Assembly (NCBI RefSeq): GCF_003385185.1
Contig: NZ_PQHZ01000020.1
Coordinates: forward strand, 45,984 to 109,983
Length of the DNA: 64,000 nucleotides
Direction of reading: 5' to 3'
DNA from: Amycolatopsis palatopharyngis
GTDB taxonomy: Bacteria > Actinomycetota > Actinomycetes > Mycobacteriales > Pseudonocardiaceae
Shown here: one piece after another, positions 61,961 to 64,000 of the stretch
How the letters are laid out: each line of letters starts with the position of its first letter
Numbering within the stretch: the first letter of the stretch is position 1
Notes under the pieces: model-generated
What the model was told of the DNA's origin: nothing
The model's input: the letters and a program-made list of their open reading frames with translations, nothing else
Database searches by the model: none
Made by a program: the position numbers and the translations under genes

Positions 61961-63070
61961 TCAGGCGCCGGCGTCCATGGACTGCTTGCGCCAGCGGATG
62001 CCGGATTCGAGGAAGCCGTCGATGTCGCCGTCGAGCACTGCCGACGGGTTGCCGACCTCGAACTCCGTGCGCAGGTCCTTGACCATCTGGTAGGGGTGCA
62101 GCACGTAGGAACGCATCTGGTTACCCCAGCTGGAGCCGCCGTCCTTGAGCGCGTCCAACTCGGCGCGGTCCTGCTCCTTCTGCCGCGCCAGCAGCTTGGC
62201 CTGCAGCACCTTCATCGCCGCGACCTTGTTCTGCAGCTGCGACTTCTCGTTCTGGCAGGAGACGACCACTCCGGTCGGGATATGGGTGAGCCGTACCGCG
62301 GAGTCGGTGGTGTTCACGCTCTGACCGCCGGGGCCGGAGGAGCGGTAGACATCGACCCGGATGTCCTTCTCCGGGATGTCGATGTGGTCGACCTCCTCCA
62401 CCTCCGGCATCACCTCGACGTGCGCGAAGGAGGTCTGCCTGCGGCTCTGGTTGTCGAACGGCGAGATCCGCACCAGCCTGTGAGTACCCTGCTCGACGGA
62501 GAGCGTGCCGTACACATAGGGCGCGCTCACCTTGAACGTCGCCGACTTGATGCCCGCCTCTTCGGCGTAGGAGATGTCGTAGACCTCGGTCGGATAGCCG
62601 TGGCGTTCGGCCCAGCGCAGGTACATCCGCAGCAGCATCTCGGCCCAGTCGGCGGCGTCGACGCCACCTGCCTCGGAGCGGAGGGTCACCACCGCGTTGC
62701 GGTCGTCGTACTCACCGGACAGCAGGGTGCGGACCTCGAGCAGGTCGACCTCTTTGGCCAGTTGCGCGAGGTCCTGTTCGGCCTCGGCCACACTTGCCGC
62801 GTCACCCTCGTCCTTGGCCAGCTCGTGCAGTACGCCCAGGTCGTCGAGCCGCTGGCGCAGTTCGGTGACCTTGCGCAGCTCGGCCTGGCGGTAGGAGAGC
62901 TGGCTGGTGACCTTCTGCCCGGACTCCGGGTCGTCCCACAGGGACGGGTCGGACGCCTGCTGCTCGAGGTCGGCGACCTGCGCGCGCAGGGTCTCGAGGT
63001 CCATCACCGACTCAACCTGGGTCAGTTTGCCGGTGACGTCCTTCAGGCCTGTTTCGAAGTCAGCACTCAC
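61961..63070 (-). CDS. prfB: Peptide chain release factor 2
   Basis: A 369-residue class I release factor. The stop-codon tripeptide is SPF (about 203-205), which marks RF2 (UGA/UAA), and the catalytic GGQ lies at about 248-250 ([20 protein letters not shown]). GTG 63070 starts VSADFETGL as in other actinobacteria. The frame is continuous, so the +1 programmed frameshift of E. coli prfB is absent. It is upstream of ftsE in the conserved actinobacterial order, about 255 nt away; that gap shows no gene. Confidence 0.97.
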   Translation of the reverse strand: MSADFETGLKDVTGKLTQVESVMDLETLRAQVADLEQQASDPSLWDDPESGQKVTSQLSYRQAELRKVTELRQRLDDLGVLHELAKDEGDAASVAEAEQDLAQLAKEVDLLEVRTLLSGEYDDRNAVVTLRSEAGGVDAADWAEMLLRMYLRWAERHGYPTEVYDISYAEEAGIKSATFKVSAPYVYGTLSVEQGTHRLVRISPFDNQSRRQTSFAHVEVMPEVEEVDHIDIPEKDIRVDVYRSSGPGGQSVNTTDSAVRLTHIPTGVVVSCQNEKSQLQNKVAAMKVLQAKLLARQKEQDRAELDALKDGGSSWGNQMRSYVLHPYQMVKDLRTEFEVGNPSAVLDGDIDGFLESGIRWRKQSMDAGA

Positions 63071-63145
63071 GCCAAACAAGGTTACGGCAAATCCCCCAGC
63101 CGCCGTCGGCACACCGTCCGAAGCGGCCGGGGGACCGGCGTCAGG

Positions 63146-63646
63146 TCACTGGGCGGCGATCGTGTCCAGCAGTTTGATCGCGGCCTTCGCGTGGGCCTGG
63201 CCGAAGTCGGCCACCGCCTTGGTGACCGGGTCACCCGCGGCCTTGACCGCTGCCTTGGCGGCGTCGAGCTCCTCGCTGTAGACGGCACGCGCCGACTCGA
63301 ACAAGGTGGCCCGCTGCTTGGCCGTCAGCGATCCGGCGTGCACCAGGCGCAGGATGAGCGGGCTGCGCAGGTGATCGGGACCGGCATCGGAGACGAGCCA
63401 GGCCTTGAAGGCCTTCTTCCCGGCGGCGGAGATGACATATTGCTGGCTTGAGCGCGGCCCCTGCTTACCCAGGCGGACAAGGCCTTCCTTGGCCAGAGCT
63501 GGAAGCTCCCGGTAGACCTGGCTCCGGGTCACGCTGAAGAACGCACCGAAGCGTTCATCGGCGGCCGCGACGAGCTCACCGCCCGTGGCGGGACCGTCGT
63601 GGAGCAGGCCAAGCAGTGCTGCGGCAGTTGCATTCAAATCGGACAC
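63146..63646 (-). CDS. PadR-family transcriptional regulator
   Basis: A 166-residue regulator: winged helix-turn-helix (TAAALLGLLHDGPATGGELV, RSQVYRELPALAKEGLVRLG) and a C-terminal helical PadR_C domain (about 90-165) for dimerisation. PadR members respond to phenolic acids or drugs. GTG 63646 was chosen as the start that gives the family N-terminus VSDLNATAAALL. Two inverted repeats lie directly upstream and may be its own operators. No obvious target gene lies in the window. Confidence 0.88.
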   Translation of the reverse strand: MSDLNATAAALLGLLHDGPATGGELVAAADERFGAFFSVTRSQVYRELPALAKEGLVRLGKQGPRSSQQYVISAAGKKAFKAWLVSDAGPDHLRSPLILRLVHAGSLTAKQRATLFESARAVYSEELDAAKAAVKAAGDPVTKAVADFGQAHAKAAIKLLDTIAAQ

Positions 63647-63677
63647 GCATCTACCGTGCCATGTTTTTCCATATCTG

Positions 63678-63726
63678 TCCACAGTGGTCTACCTCGACGT
63701 CCACTGTGGAACCCTACGATCGTAGG
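63678..63726. promoter_or_regulatory. Two inverted repeats before the PadR gene
   Basis: TCCACAGTGG (63678-63687) and CCACTGTGGA (63701-63710) form one 10-bp-arm repeat, and CCTACGATCGTAGG (63713-63726) is a perfect 14-bp palindrome 3 nt after it. They lie 32-80 nt before the PadR start. They fit operators of PadR or of another regulator. The remainder of 63727-63856 has no gene. Confidence 0.5.
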
Positions 63727-63856
63727 TACCGACACCCGAACGGACCATGCGATGACCCCGTTCGCCAGACCCTCAATGCACGCGGCATGCAAATCGGACA
63801 CCAAACGGCCCAACGCCACCATTCATCTGCCCCACAACGAACGTGTCCGCAACTAC

Positions 63857-63878
63857 CGCGCTTTCCCGGGAAAGTGCG
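63857..63878. repeat. Third copy of the CGCTTTCCCGGGAAAG palindrome
   Basis: The core CGCGCTTTCCCGGGAAAG is identical to the copies at 43506-43527 and 43547-43568. It lies in a gene-free stretch near the right edge. Confidence 0.7.
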
Positions 63879-63935
63879 ACCCAGGCGGCACCCAACCGAA
63901 ACCAGCGCACACAACGCCACCACCGCAGGGGCAAG

Positions 63936-64000
63936 GGGGCGCAGCCCCCACGGGGGGCGAGGGGCGCAGCCCCCACGGGGGGCGAGGGGCGCAGCCCCAC
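63936..64000. repeat. 25-bp GC-rich tandem repeat at the right edge
   Basis: GGGGCGCAGCCCCC plus ACGGGGGGCGA repeats about two and a half times, each copy holding an inverted repeat (GGGGC...GCCCC). It continues beyond the window. It may be a terminator-like or structural array. Confidence 0.7.

Noticed and set aside
61961..63070. Programmed frameshift in prfB
   Set aside because: The gene is readable in one frame from GTG 63070 with no early UGA; the E. coli-type frameshift is not present.
61112..63451. A 779-codon frame on the plus strand opposite ftsE and prfB
   Set aside because: Both genes on the other strand have full family motifs. The plus frame is a shadow with a His/Arg-rich composition.
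1..64000. CRISPR array or Cas genes
   Set aside because: The tandem repeats found (12, 18, 21 and 25 bp) have no unique spacers of suitable length, and no cas-like protein was seen.

Overview
The window is high-GC actinobacterial DNA. An mce operon, prfB-ftsE-ftsX-smpB in the actinobacterial order, a hut operon with an IclR regulator, a DUF222 HNH protein, and many GTG starts and 4-nt stop/start overlaps point to the order Pseudonocardiales (an Amycolatopsis, Saccharopolyspora or Prauserella type organism). That placement is inference; no rRNA is present.

Region 1 (1-10.4 kb) is an aromatic catabolism cluster. After the tail of an SCP2 protein come a GntR/FCD regulator, a ring-cleavage-product (MCP-type) hydrolase, an HpaB-type flavin monooxygenase, an unusual SDR without the catalytic Tyr/Lys, a cupin, a VOC-type extradiol dioxygenase and a DapA-fold hydratase-aldolase of the NahE/PhdJ type. 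A second, unrelated extradiol dioxygenase (MhpB/LigB type) follows beyond an antisense transglycosylase gene, then a GAF-LuxR regulator. A 14-bp CTAG-centred motif (AGATTCTAGYRTGT) lies before the GntR gene, the hydrolase operon and mhpB, so these look like one regulon.

Region 2 (10.4-24.7 kb, minus strand) is a complete 13-gene mce lipid/hydrophobic-substrate transporter operon: a small membrane protein, two YrbE/MlaE permeases, an MlaF-type ATPase, six Mce proteins, an MMPL/RND protein, a PpiC foldase and another small membrane protein. Most genes overlap by 1-4 nt. Its nearness to the catabolic cluster suggests, but does not prove, uptake of the substrate degraded there.

Region 3 (24.8-32.2 kb) is a graveyard of mobile DNA next to a tRNA-Ala(GGC): an excisionase joined out of frame to the last part of an integrase, a frameshifted C5-cytosine methyltransferase, a tandem pair of tyrosine recombinases (the second truncated), a beheaded gene start, and a decayed IS3/IS481-like element with readable inverted repeats.

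Region 4 (32.3-64 kb) is ordinary chromosome: DsbA-like and MauE-like envelope redox proteins, a glutamate-type binding protein, HrpB helicase, HNH protein, voltage-sensor-like membrane protein, an ABC exporter with its two-component system, an MgtE_N-like pair, the hut operon (hutH, hutU, an M20 amidohydrolase, hutF, hutI) with a divergent IclR regulator and a palindromic operator, a cold-shock gene, tmRNA, a second sensor-kinase/regulator system, an acyltransferase, an amidohydrolase, smpB, ftsX, ftsE, prfB and a PadR regulator. tmRNA and its partner SmpB both lie in the window. A palindromic intergenic repeat (core CGCTTTCCCGGGAAAG) occurs three times, and the right edge runs into GC-rich 25-bp tandem repeats.
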